64,000 bases of DNA from NCBI GenBank assembly GCA_032716605.1, contig CM064523.1, positions 43,838,376 to 43,902,375 on the forward strand, in the 5' to 3' direction. Numbering within the stretch: position 1 is the stretch's first letter; each line of letters starts with the position of its first letter. The DNA comes from Paralithodes platypus. Its lineage: Eukaryota > Arthropoda > Malacostraca > Decapoda > Lithodidae. Below, in pieces: positions 31,661 through 42,073 of this stretch. Both the position numbers and the translations under genes were made by a program. The notes beneath the pieces are model-generated. The model was not told the origin of the DNA and searched no databases. It was given only the letters and a program-made list of their open reading frames with translations.

Positions 31661-33109
31661 GCACAGATAATAAAAAAATTCAGGGCGACTTCTCCATGAT
31701 ATTGAGACGGCTGAATACCAGGTACAAATATGAGGTTCATTAAATCTGCATTTCATCAACTCATACACTCTTGTAAACACAAAACATGATCAAATAACTG
31801 TAAACATCATCTCTTTATCGCAAGTGGAAGTGAAGGAGAAAATCATATATTTTCTCTTGCGAGTGCAAAGTGAAGTTTTGGCTGGTTAGTGACGAAACGA
31901 GCATATTATTGATATTTTTCCTGGGTGGTGGAGGTAGGGAGTGGATGATGACTGTCCTAGTTCGACTAAATCTTTTCAGTGGAGCTATTTCCACTTCGCT
32001 CAGGGCTATGGATATGGTGCTAGGGCGACATACAGTATATTGAGCTGTATTAGCAGGAAAATAGCTGCCACAATGAAAGAGTTAATCAGATACATAATAT
32101 TCCATCATAAAGATTAAATTAAATGTTTGCCATTCCTTATAATACTAGATATATATAGTAAAAGCAATAAACAACAGCTACATTATGGCGATGATATATC
32201 CCATCATAAAGACTAACTGAAATATATTTGCCATTCCTTATAATACTAGGTTTATATAGTAAAAACAAGAAACAACAACTACATAATGGCGATGCTCTCT
32301 GGATACTGTTGTCTGCTCCTTGTTGCGTAACGAGCACACTTCCACACATACTTTTCGTATATATATTTGCATAGGTGAATTTCATACTAGGCATGATTTT
32401 CGTTTGCATATTTCGTAGGTTTATTTTTCGTTTTGCAGTCGAGGAAATGCTGAATATTCATGAACAGTAAAGTACAGGTAATAATAGGTATTAATAGGTG
32501 AGGATGAATATCCAAGAGATCATGCAAATACATTGAATTATGTAAGCTCTTTGAATATAAATTGCAAAATATTATCCTGACATATCTGTGAGGAAAAATG
32601 TATAAAGTGCATTAATTGCGTCATGAACAACTAAATACTAATATGTCTTTCGCCACAAAATGACTTGATACATTAACAAACAAATACCACATATTAAATA
32701 CCATTGAAGATCAGGTTACAGTCATACCATCTTCAAGTTATTTCATCAACACATCCTTAAATGTAGTATATTTTTAACGTCAACCTTATCTTCGACTAGT
32801 GTAGCATTTACCTAACCTAATCTTCCACAAACATATTTTTCTATAACTGAGTTTCAAACTACTTACATTATTCAAAATAGTATAGCCTAAATAAACCTTA
32901 ACCATACCTAACAGAAAGTGTCATTATCTAAACTATTTTATCTAACATTTAACCTTAACCCTAATCAATCCCTATCACCTAATCTAGCGGCACCTAACCT
33001 AGCCTAGCCATATTGATTTCCTTAATATTGTCCCAATTAATCTTATCTTAAATTAACCTATCATTAATTTTATCTAACCCAACCATACATTAGATTATCT
33101 GATTTGTTT
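31661..33109. other. AT-rich stretch without genes
   Basis: Contains a diverged tandem duplication of about 95 bp (32102-32193 and 32201-32294) and a zone rich in CCTAACC-like words (32810-33020). No coding motif is present. Confidence 0.5.
32102..32294. repeat. two-copy tandem duplication
   Basis: Both copies contain CCATCATAAAGA, TTTGCCATTCCTTATAATAC and TATGGCGATG or ATGGCGATG at equivalent places. Confidence 0.8.
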
Positions 33110-33194
33110 CTATGTGTATGCATGAGACAAGGGCAGGCTTGCCTGTGATGAATGTCTCCCCCAAAGACAGAGCCAAATTCAAAGTATATCGGGG

Positions 33195-35130
33195 TTAACA
33201 TGCCTGGAATAACAAGGTAAAGCAGTTTAAGCCGTAGGATGAAGGACACAATGATTGAGGGAGAGAGTTCCAGAGTTTACTTGTTGAATAGAAAAATGAC
33301 AGAAAACTGGTTAATTCTTTGATTGAAGAGCTGGTCAGAATACGGGTGGGATTGTGTTGCATGGCTGGTGCTAACCACTCGCCATATGGGTGGAGGTATG
33401 TACTGAGAGAGTTTTGAAGAACACTAACTATTGTAATAATGATAGAAGAGTGAAAGAGATGCAACATTGTGAACAGAGGTTGTAGGGAATTAGTAAACAG
33501 AGGTGAGTTGATAAGATGGCATGCTTTGGACTCTACCCTTTCGAGAAGTGCGTTATGGGTGAAATCTCCTCATGCATAATGAACAACACATGATACATGG
33601 GTGCAAAGAGCCCCTGTTCATAGCAAGAAGCAGTGCAGGGGTAAAGAACCCATGAAGATGGTTAAGCACACCTAACATATGGGAAGCTGCTTTAGCAGGA
33701 GTGGTGATATGGTCTTTCAAGAAAAAAGGTAGACAAAAAAGAGAAACACCAAGGAGATTGAGAGACGATGAGAGGTGGATATGTGTATGGTTAAAGAAGA
33801 TGGGATAGTCTTGTGGAAGATTGTGAGGCTAGACAAATGGAGAAATTGGGGGTTGGAAGCATTGAAAGTAACAAGATTTTATCTGCCCAAATAAAACAAT
33901 ATTGAACAATCAGAGGATAGGCATGCCATGGCCTCATCAAGTAAGTCTTGGAGTGACTTTGAGGAAGGAGATTGTGAAAAAGTAGTTGAATAGTGAAAGG
34001 TAGAGTCATCACCATATGAGTGGATAGGACTAGAGGTACAGTTGAGAAAATCAATTATGAAGATTATAAATAGGACAGGGGGTAGAAAAGAGACCTGAAG
34101 AACACCTGAGTTGAGAGGGTAAGGAAGTGAACTATGGCCATTCACAGCCGCAGGTATGCAGTGGCTAGAAAGGAAATTAGCGATAAAGGCACATAGTGGG
34201 ATAAAACCCGAAAGATGGTAATTTGGAATCAAGTGATTTGTACCAGACTCTATCAAAAGCTTTTGATATCTCTAGCATATTAGAAAAAGTCTCGCCGGTG
34301 TCCCAAAGGGAGGATGAAACAAAAATAACTAAGGAAGGAAAGTAGATCATCATTAGAGTGGAATTTGAGGAAGCCATACTAGCGATAGGAAAGAAGGTTA
34401 TGGGAAGTCAGATGCTTAAGAAATTTTGAATTATGAACAGATTAGAAACAAATTAGAGATACAAGGTGTGAAGGCAATTGGATGATAGTTGGAGGGTTGA
34501 GAGGGGCCACCTTTCTTTGGGACAGATTGAATGAGAGGAAACTTCCCGGAAGAAGGAAAGTTGTTAGTTTAAACAAAGTAGCGGAAGAGTCTACCTAGAC
34601 TAGGAGTCAGGACAAAAGCACAGCACCATCTGACTCGTAAGCCTTCTCTGACTCGTAAGCCTTCTTACTACGAATGCCAGATAGGACAGAGAGTATATCA
34701 TTGGAAGAAATTATAACATTAGGCTTAAGTAAGTGAGAGGCCTGGGTGATGGAGAGTGAGGAACAGCAATGGGATCGTCCAAGATTAAGTTTTTAGCGAA
34801 AGTATGAACAAAAAGTTGAGCTTTGTCAGGGGAAAAAATTATGGTGGTGTAATCTGAGCGGAAAATAGTAGGGAAAGACATGGAAGTAATGTTGTTGCAG
34901 AGGTTTTTGGCTAGGTGCCAGAAGTCTTGGGAAAGGCTACAATTTGAAAGTTTACTACATATACTATTGATAAAAGAGTTTTGGCAAGTCGAAGAACAGA
35001 TTTTGCATGAGTCCGGGCAGAATCATAAAGAGTTTTAGAGTTTGAAGGCACTGTTACTGTCTGTATGCTTCCTCCTTATTGTGGACAGCAGTAGAACAAG
35101 CGTGAATAAACCAATGTTTATGTGCGTTAG
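33195..35130 (-). pseudogene. LINE G copy 2 reverse transcriptase remnants
   Basis: Short open pieces follow the same order as in copy 1: a polymerase entry near 34500, a segment with FSNMLEISKAFDRVWYKSL (motif A) near 34270, SGVLQVSFLPPVLFIIFIIDF near 34090 (motif B region), HSYGDDSTFHYS near 34010 where the catalytic pair reads Gly-Asp-Asp, and a C-terminal segment with FFYSTSKLWNSLPQSLCP near 33290. It is full of stops and frameshifts and clearly non-functional. It serves mainly to show the uninterrupted structure of the family. Confidence 0.75.
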
Positions 35131-35600
35131 TCTGAGTGAGAAAAAAATGGAATGTATGCCTTCATGCCTGTCAGGATCACTTCAGTAAATCGCTCAGTAC
35201 TCTGACATCCCCAGCCACGGAAACAAGAATAATTCAAGGGAAAATCAAAGAAGTACTGCCATAAAGCCTCCCAGTCAGAGGAGCCAAAATGCCACAAGTG
35301 CCGCCGGCTGGGAGGATCAGATGGTCGTACTGGAGCAATAGGCCAGGTAACAGAGGTAAGGTAAAGATTGGAGTACCCCAACAGAGAGAGAAGGTTTACA
35401 GTATTAGCATAAGGATAATAGATTACAATTTATTCAAAGATATTGGCCCAATCTCCTAGGCGGTCTTGGATAATTGTTCTTGGTAATTTAGGATGGAAAA
35501 GATGTAAGCTTGTGCTCCATGTTGGTCAGTGAAGTGAGTGGTGAGCCAGTGGTGATGGTGAACATTGAAATATAAGATGGAGATTTCTGCAAAAGAAGAG
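35130..35600 (-). pseudogene. LINE G copy 2 endonuclease end and linker
   Basis: In sense order, FTITTGSPLTSL near 35550 is an out-of-frame reading of the catalytic block, whose other frame gives FNVHHHHWLTTHF; then LGYSNLYLTSVTWPIAPVRP near 35370 and FGSSDWEALWQYFFDFPLNY near 35280, matching the linker at 28600 in copy 1. It ends before the RT at about 35000. Confidence 0.7.
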
Positions 35601-35613
35601 ATTGATAGAATGT

Positions 35614-35978
35614 CTCACACAACCCACCCGGGATTCGAACCCTGGACCTTGCGATCAACAGGCACTCGTGCAGTGGGTTGTGTGAAGTTTGTTTCAAGTG
35701 GCATTACTTGATTTAAAGGTTATTTGATTTCCCACGGACTGGGAGCTGCCTCTATACTTCACTGGTAGGGGGTATCTTGTGTAAAATCTTCTACTGGTGG
35801 ATGGATGTCTACCTAGACAGATCCTGGGTGACAGTTGTTGCCAGGTTGCAAGACCTCTTTTGTGGCCAGTGTGGTGTAGTGGTTAGCACGAGTGCCTGTT
35901 GATCGCAAGGTCCAGGGTTCGAATCCCCGGTGGGTTGTGTGAGGTTTTTCTCAAGTGGCATTACTTGATTTAAAGGTT
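35614..35978. mobile_element. composite tRNA-derived SINE-like insert with 13-bp target duplication
   Basis: ATTGATAGAATGT at 35601-35613 and 35979-35991 flanks 365 bp. It contains an inverted tRNA-like head (35614-35666), a direct copy of the tail (GTGGGTTGTGTGAAGTTTG..., 35668-35715), a unique body, a direct tRNA-like head (A box GGTGTAGTGGTTAGCACG, B box GGTTCGAATCCCC, 35879-35938) and a second tail ending TTGATTTAAAGGTT. It sits in the LINE G endonuclease. Confidence 0.8.
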
Positions 35979-36214
35979 ATTGATAGAATGTTTTCCACTT
36001 TAGAAGTTAGATAAGATACATTTGGATAGGTCAGTAGAATTAAGGGAGAGTAAACAGCTAAGAAATGTTTAGTTTGAGAGTGACAAGAAAGCTTTAGCCA
36101 TAGAGATGAGCATTCTGAAGATAATTCCTCATAAGTCCTTCCCTTGACGTTAAGATCCCATCAATTACCCTTTCCATTCATGTAATCATCAGGCTATCAT
36201 ACTGCAGTTGGGTA

Positions 36215-36292
36215 TATGGTGGTCTAGTGGTTTAGGTGCTGGAGTGCTGCACTACTGGCCTGGGTTCGAACCCTGGCTGGGGCATGACACAA
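36215..36292 (+). repeat. tRNA-like insertion
   Basis: GGTGGTCTAGTGGTTTAGGT (A box) and GGGTTCGAACCCTGG (B box and T arm). It interrupts a sequence that is continuous in the second unit at 36755-36780, so it is a retroposed tRNA-like sequence and not a resident gene. Confidence 0.6.
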
Positions 36293-36340
36293 CATTATTA
36301 ATATGTACATGCTTAGATAAATATCCAGTCTTCAAGAATG

Positions 36341-36637
36341 AATAATATACCGTGAGCTTGTGCACAAACCTTTAATAATATACCGTGAGCTTGTGCACAA
36401 ACCTTTAATAATATACCGTGAGCTTGTGCACAAACCTTTAATAATATACCGTGAGCTTGTGCACAAACCTTTAATAATATACCGTGAGCTTGTGCACAAA
36501 CCTTTAATAATATACCGTGAGCTTGTGCACAAACCTTTAATAATATACCGTGAGCTTGTGCACAAACCTTTAATAATATACCGTGAGCTTGTGCACAAAC
36601 CTTTAATAATATACCGTGAGCTTGTGCACAAACCTTT
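36341..36637. repeat. 33-bp minisatellite, nine copies
   Basis: Nine almost perfect units of AATAATATACCGTGAGCTTG plus TGCACAAACCTTT. Eleven-residue repeats in open frames on both strands are a by-product. The paralogous unit at 37127-37160 has a single diverged monomer. Confidence 0.97.
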
Positions 36638-36642
36638 AATTG

Positions 36643-36715
36643 TCTTGATAGCATAATGGTAAGTGCACAGATTTTCGGTGTGAGTATCCTAGGTTCGAAT
36701 CCTTGGAGCACCACA
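36643..36715 (+). repeat. tRNA-like sequence
   Basis: TGATAGCATAATGGTAAGTG (A-box-like) and TAGGTTCGAATCCTTGG (B box). A paralogue lies at 37163-37232 with a decayed B box. The arms do not form a convincing acceptor stem. Confidence 0.5.
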
Positions 36716-36780
36716 TGAATATTACTCTTTCCATTCGTGTAATCATAAGGCCATCATAGTGCAGTTGGGTATATTATGTA

Positions 36781-37089
36781 CACTCGGATACCATAGTCTC
36801 TAGCCCACCCAACTCTGGCAAAATGTGAGGTCAGGACCCTTTCTGCATGGCGGCCCACAGTGATGGTGAGGGGTGGGGTTTGAGAGAGAGGGCAACACAC
36901 AAACGAGCACAGTGTGAAGCATTTGAAGACTTCGAATCCTGTCCCAAATGTGTCACACTGTGTTCGTGTGTGCGTTTCTCTCTCTCCCAAACCCCAGCCG
37001 TAACTATCACTGTGGGCCACCGTTCAGAAAGGGTCCTGGCCTCACCTTTTGCCAGAGTGGGTTGGGCTAGAGACTATGGTATCCGAGTG
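36781..37089. mobile_element. 309-bp palindromic TA-flanked MITE
   Basis: Arms of about 140 bp are inverted copies of one another (CACTCGGATACCATAGTCTC at one end, its complement at the other) around a loop of about 30 bp. TA at 36779-36780 and 37090-37091. The related unit at 36300-36312 reads GTACATG without the element, which proves the empty site. TA duplication points to Tc1/mariner-type mobilisation. Confidence 0.9.
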
Positions 37090-37162
37090 TACATGTTTAG
37101 ATTAATATCCAGTATTCGAGGATGATATATTTGTTTAGCCTGTGAATAAACTTATAACCATC

Positions 37163-37232
37163 TTGATAGCGTAACGGTTAGTGCGCGGAATTTCAGTGTG
37201 AGTATCCTAGATTTGAAAATGTGGAGTACCAC
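37163..37232 (+). repeat. tRNA-like sequence, diverged copy
   Basis: TGATAGCGTAACGGTTAGTG matches 36649-36668, and the following 50 bp match with a decayed B box. Confidence 0.45.
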
Positions 37233-37311
37233 ATGTATTCATTAGTTTCGATTAATTAATTCAGTAGATGTATTCGTAAGTTAATTGGTGGGTTTGTGAT
37301 AATATGAATTC

Positions 37312-37560
37312 AAAGTTCGGAACATGAGAGAAAGTAAGATGGCTGCGCTTATATATGCAACATCCGCCTTTGGTATGAAATTTAGGATAGAGATAGTAGG
37401 AGGATACAGAGAAGGATTTGCTGTCAGTAGTCCCAGACAACTGGGTTTCAAAGAGAAAGAACAAATCAGGATTGGCAGAGGAGAAGTGGTGTTCCACAGA
37501 GTGCAAGTTAGAGGAAAGGCCATGAATTAAGCTAAGGCAAACCGTTGCTGAGCGCAACAT
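37312..37560 (-). pseudogene. LINE G copy 2 endonuclease N-terminal part
   Basis: The first recognisable coding segment of LINE G: IHGLSSNLHSVEHHFSS (entry to the APE fold), LFFLFETQLSGTTDS with the catalytic Glu of the ETQ motif, and a YPKFHTKGGCCIYKR block. The insertion at 37306 cuts it; the next part is at 36122. No ORF1 is seen upstream, where a TTAA MITE begins at 37580. Confidence 0.78.
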
Positions 37561-37579
37561 AATCTACTCTTGTCCTTAA

Positions 37580-37917
37580 GGGGAGACTGGCTGTTTGTTT
37601 GGTCTATTAATTAATGTTTTCATATATTTTTTTTTGTTTCCTCCCTAGACCTCTATCAAGCTTAGAAAAACACCCCCTAGATAAATTTGTAAATTTTTCG
37701 GTAGACAAATTTCCCTTCCTCTTAAAATTTCAGGCTCGCTGTCGCTCACCAGGAAATAATTGACACCTAAATGGCACGACAGGTATTAAAATTGACAACG
37801 AAATTGGGCGAAAGGTGGTAAAATCGCCAAACTAATGGGCCGAACGTCTTATAATCTCAAAACTAGTGGGGCTAAACATTAGGGAGAAGGGAGTCCAGAA
37901 AAACGGTCTGCCTCCCC
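37580..37917. mobile_element. TTAA-flanked MITE, family I copy 2
   Basis: 338 bp between TTAA 37576-37579 and 37918-37921. Ends GGGGAGACTGGCTGTTT and GGGGAGGCAGACCGTTT (reverse complement). The right half matches 1-159. Confidence 0.92.
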
Positions 37918-38020
37918 TTAATATATTATACACTAACTCAAAGTAACCTACTTCAGTACATGGACGAAATAATTAGAGCAATAAGACTTGTAAGCGAAAC
38001 CTACAATTCCAAGAAAATTA

Positions 38021-38536
38021 GTCGAGTCGCTGGAGTTGACTGCACTAAAACAAATCAGTCGAGTCGCTGGAGTTGACTGCACTAAAACAAATCAGTCGAG
38101 TCGCTGGAGTTGGCTGCACTAAAACAAATCAGTCGAGTCGCTGGAGTTGGCTGCACTAAAACAAATCAGTCGAGTCGCTGGAGTTGACTGCACTAAAACA
38201 AATCAGTCGAGTCGCTGGAGTTGGCTGCACTAAAACAAATCAGTCGAGTCCCTGGAGTTGACTGCACTAAAACAAATCAGTCGAGTCGCTGGAGTTGACT
38301 GCACTAAAACAAATCAGTCGAGTCGCTGGAGTTGGCTGCACTAAAACAAATCAGTCGAGTCGCTGGAGTTGACTGCACTAAAACAAATCAGTCGAGTCGC
38401 TGGAGTTGGCTGCACTAAAACAAATCAGTCGAGTCGCTGGAGTTGACTGCACTAAAACAAATCAGTCGAGTCGCTGGAGTTGACTGCACTAAAACAAATC
38501 AGTCGAGTCGCTGGAGTTGACTGCACTAAAACAAAT
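38021..38536. repeat. 37-bp minisatellite, 14 copies
   Basis: Unit GTCGAGTCGCTGGAGTTG plus RCTGCACTAAAACAAATCA, where R alternates between A and G along the array. One unit has CCCTGG for CGCTGG. Confidence 0.97.
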
Positions 38537-38699
38537 AAAACAAAAATACAAAAATAAATAACTTAATAATACAAAATGACATCAGTATTTATAACTATTC
38601 CCCTCAGGCTCTGCTCGTTTAGTAGGAAGGGAGTGGGGGTGTGAATCACAGGCAAGAGAGGGGAGGACAAGGGAATAGCACAGAAAGAAGGGCATAGGT

Positions 38700-38701
<2 letters not shown>

Positions 38702-38759
<58 letters not shown>
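38702..38759. repeat. (GA)n microsatellite
   Basis: About 28 GA units. Confidence 0.97.
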
Positions 38760-38763
<4 letters not shown>

Positions 38764-39225
38764 AAATGACGACGGGGAAATAACAGAGGAAGTAGGAAAT
38801 AATGTTAATAAGAGACAAACGAACATAAGAGAAGAAGGAAGGTAAACAAAGAACAAAAATACGAAAATGTAGCAGATGGAAACCTCAAAATATATATGAG
38901 AGATAAATACAAATGTGCAACAGAGGGGAAAGAGTTAGGCAGACACTATGTATCTGTGGAGAGAAAATATGGAGAGCAGAAACTGTACCAAAGATGTATA
39001 TATGGACATTGGATGACTAGTTTGAAAAAGATCACTTCTCTATAAAAGATTTGCGCACTCCAAAGAAAAAAATATATAATTGCATTATACCATAGTCACA
39101 AGAAACAATACAATGCAAGGTTGATACACATAAATAATTATTATCACTGTACTACATACATTTGTAGAATAGGAACGTCCTCCGAAAACCACCCATTATC
39201 GATTACATTTATACGTGACTTTTAT
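38760..39225. other. unassigned stretch
   Basis: Purine-rich at first, then AT-rich. No coding or repeat signature. Confidence 0.45.
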
Positions 39226-39975
39226 CTATCTATCTATCTATTGCCGAACGCCGTGATCCCCGAAGGTGTGGCCACGAACGAAACGCCCCCATGCACCTCT
39301 GTCCCCCGTCAGTCGATGCACCCGCCTCCCACTCAGCACTGCCTTCACTCATATACTTCGTCACTCCATCCTCCCACCTCTCATTCGGTCTAACTCTCCC
39401 TCTCTGTCCTTCCACCTCGCTCTCGTACACTCTCTTAGTCATTCTCTCACTTCCCATACGTTCCATAATATAGAACCATCTCAAGGTGTTCCTTTTCACA
39501 CTTTCCAGCACATCTACATCCACACCACACCTCTCTCTTAGTTCCTCATTCGTCTGTCTATCCCTCCATGTAACTCCGCACGCACTTCTCAAGTAACTCA
39601 TTACCCTCCCTCTCACTCTTGATCCGAGTCTCTCCACCAACGTCCATCCTTCGCTCCCGTAAGTCAATGTCAGGATTACCACAATGTCATGCAAGGACTT
39701 ACTGTATTTACTTCCATGCTGACCACCCTATTTCTTGTTACTGCTTTCAGCATTCCTTCAACCCTCTTCCCCTGTTGCACCCTCTCCCGCACTTTTTCAA
39801 CCATACTCCCATCTTTACATAACACTCTGCCCGAATTCTTAAATTAGCTGACATTCTCCATATCCTGACCCTTCATCCCACCTCACACTCTGTGATTGCA
39901 CCCCTTTCAAAGACCATAACATTGACCTTCCCCGCATTTACCTTCTCCTTTGTATTCCTTTATATTCCGTTTTTC
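39226..39975 (-). pseudogene. RTE LINE 3' fragment
   Basis: The 3' end of the RTE family on the minus strand, with ATCT repeats on the plus strand at 39226-39241 as tail. Coding remnants are IVVILTLTYGSEGWTLVERL, WRDRQTNEELRERCG and KRNTLRWFYIMERMGSERMTK, and further upstream a shifted thumb region (NRVVSMEVNTVSPC). The fragment breaks off near the segment that encodes KVNAGKVNVMVFERG. Homologous to 42071-42790. Confidence 0.85.
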
Positions 39976-40256
39976 ACACACTGTTCCAAACATATTTACC
40001 AGACCCTGCAACTCCAACACTTGACATGCAAATGTTAATACCATATTTACTACACCATCTACTCCTCTTTACCCAGTCAAAAACGTGTATTTGACACATT
40101 AAACAGGCAACACCAGGTAGAAGTTGCAATGTAGAAATGTAAGCTATCAAGTGCTCTTTCATAAATTAACACTTTTTTCATACTCTGATCAATATGGGAC
40201 TACCAAACAACCTTTGAACATGGCATTGAAATATGTCGTCGGTACAGAAGGGGTTA
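39976..40256. other. unassigned stretch ending in a TTAA-element terminus
   Basis: No coding motif. Its last 20 bases (GTCGTCGGTACAGAAGGGG) are the right terminus of a family D element, placed back to back with the next one. Confidence 0.45.
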
Positions 40257-40942
40257 CCCTTCTGTACTGGCGACATATTTTTAACATTATTCTGGCTACT
40301 GTTAGATGACTTTATTCAGTTATATTTGGGCCTACAGCAATTAACAGGCTTCGAACTATCTCAATTAAGATGTTCTATTGCCACAGTTCCTTTTTATCCC
40401 TTAATTAGTGGGTCCCGCCTTTAGTCGGTTAGAGAACCAAAGCCTAAACAGCGGGTCACGCCTTAAGTCGTATGCGATTTTGAGCACATTATCGGCTCTG
40501 AGAGAGAGTCCACGTGGTGGGAGGACTGCAGGCAGGCTCTGACCGTTCAACGTGGACCTAGTCCCGCCACTGAGACCACCACCACATGTCTACACCTCCC
40601 TGGTTCCGTGAGACAGGGTAACAACTGAGGAAATTACTGTATTTTAGGTTTTTTCCCTTCGTATTGCAACATCGTTGCAAGAGAACCCGTGGTCATACAA
40701 GGATGGTTCAGGTGTAATTGGAAAGCTCAATTATCGCCCTTTCACGGATACATAATTGTATTACGCTCTGGCTCTTCTTTATGCATGAAAAAGAGCATGG
40801 AATGAGGCTCGTTTAGGGTAAATCTGCCCGCTTGGCAGGTAGTAGTGTTACAAAAGGACCCAATAGTTAGGGGTTAAACTCCACAAAATCGTCTAAATAT
40901 AGCAAGAATAGTATACCCAAGACATCGCCGGTACAGAAGGGG
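40257..40942. mobile_element. TTAA-type element family D, with nested B element
   Basis: Left end CCCTTCTGTACTGGCGAC after TTAC (a mutated TTAA), right end (reverse complement) CCCCTTCTGTACCGGCGA followed by TTAA 40943-40946. Without the nested B copy it is about 210 bp. Subterminal ATTCTGGCTACTGTTAGATG and its counterpart on the right are also inverted. Confidence 0.75.
40405..40873. mobile_element. TTAA-flanked MITE, subfamily B2, nested in D
   Basis: 469 bp between TTAA 40401-40404 and 40874-40877, in reverse orientation to 24461-24936 and homologous throughout. The left end has lost about seven terminal bases relative to that copy. Confidence 0.88.
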
Positions 40943-40946
40943 TTAA

Positions 40947-41240
40947 GGTCAGCTCACCACCCCTCACCTCTCACCTTCCACTTCATTCACCTTCATCACT
41001 CTCCTTGTTTACTCTGGTTATTGCTGCAGTAATGTAATTCATATTCTGTTTGCTCGCCTGATGAGCTGGTGGTGTTGTCCAGAATTAAGCTATGCCAAGC
41101 TTGTTCTTTTTCCCTGGAGTAATTACATTCAATTTCTATTTTGGTATGTAGCAATTTGTTTATTTTTCAGTTGTGTTTATGCTGTATATTGTTAATATAT
41201 TCAGTAAGTGCTTGAATTTGTATGTGTTAATGATATATAC

Positions 41241-41244
<4 letters not shown>
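40947..41244. other. unassigned stretch
   Basis: Pyrimidine-rich start then mixed sequence, no recognised feature. Confidence 0.4.
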
Positions 41245-41290
<46 letters not shown>

Positions 41291-41304
41291 TGTATATATA
41301 TATA
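41245..41304. repeat. (TG)n/(TA)n microsatellite
   Basis: GTGTGTGTG leading into alternating TA, interrupted by CTG. It ends where the LTR-like insert begins and resumes at 45424. Confidence 0.9.
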
Positions 41305-42073
41305 TGTAACAGTGCAACTTTAGGTGGCTGTACACATATTACTTAGGAAGTCTAATTCACATATATATCACTATAAACAATATAATAACCATTTAGAGAA
41401 CTGTAAGTGTGTTGGTGTGATCTCCCAATAGAAGTTCACACCATCACAATGGACGCTGGTAACTTTCCACAAGCTTAGGCAAGCATGGATCCCACGGTCA
41501 CAAGATTGTGTCACACATCCATTGCCAAGAAATCAAGAAGTAATTGCTAGCAACTTTGTCACACATTGTATGTCACACGGTGTTGCTGAGCCGCACCCTT
41601 GTCTCAGGGAGCTCTCACAAGTCAGTCAGCACCCAGCATTCTCCCAAGGAGGGTCCCTCACCTCAACCCTAAGGGTAAGCCTCGTGACCTCTATAAGTGT
41701 ACAAGTACCTTATAAGTATCAAGTGACATACTTACGTTCTAGTAAAACCTTAACTAATCATTTGTTCTTTCTCTCTTTACAGGGAGAATATATATATACC
41801 TGGAAACAGCTCAAAGTTCTATGGTTGCTTTTATTAAGTAGGTTACTTTGTTAAGTAATAGATAAAGTACTTATCTCGGTACACCCTCACCTCTGAGTAT
41901 ACGCCACGTTAGTAATTACTTTATAATTGCATTTCCCCAACGCACGGGACGTCTAGTGCAATATTTCTAATCCCTCAACAATTAGGATTAAGGGCTACAG
42001 ACTTATATTTTCTGATAATAAATGACAAAAGCCCCGTGCTTGTATATTTAAGACCTCTACAAACTTTATCAAT

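Larger units (their letters stand above)
36128..37306. mobile_element. composite insert in LINE G with 5-bp AATTC duplications
   Basis: AATTC at 36123-36127 and 37307-37311. Joining across one copy restores endonuclease sequence (complement encodes PNFELSSECSSLWLKLS). The 1179 bp contain two related units, a 33-bp minisatellite, three tRNA-like sequences and a palindromic DNA transposon. It may be several insertions and a local duplication. Confidence 0.65.
33110..37560 (-). mobile_element. LINE G copy 2, near full length but decayed
   Basis: On the minus strand: endonuclease start (37560-37312), endonuclease middle (36122-35991 and 35600-35450), linker (35400-35130), RT (about 35000-33800) and C-terminal part (33467-33195). 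Two insertions interrupt the endonuclease: 36128-37306 and 35614-35978. Frames are heavily scrambled. Confidence 0.82.

Noticed and set aside
32810..33020. Telomere-like CCTAACC words
   Set aside because: They are irregular, without a tandem CCTAA array; probably compositional.
35879..35950. Functional tRNA genes at the tRNA-like sites
   Set aside because: A and B boxes are present but acceptor stems do not close, and the sites are within or at the edges of retroposed inserts.
36341..36637. CRISPR-like direct repeats
   Set aside because: Units are contiguous without unique spacers, and the context is eukaryotic; the same applies to 29843-30720 and 38021-38536.
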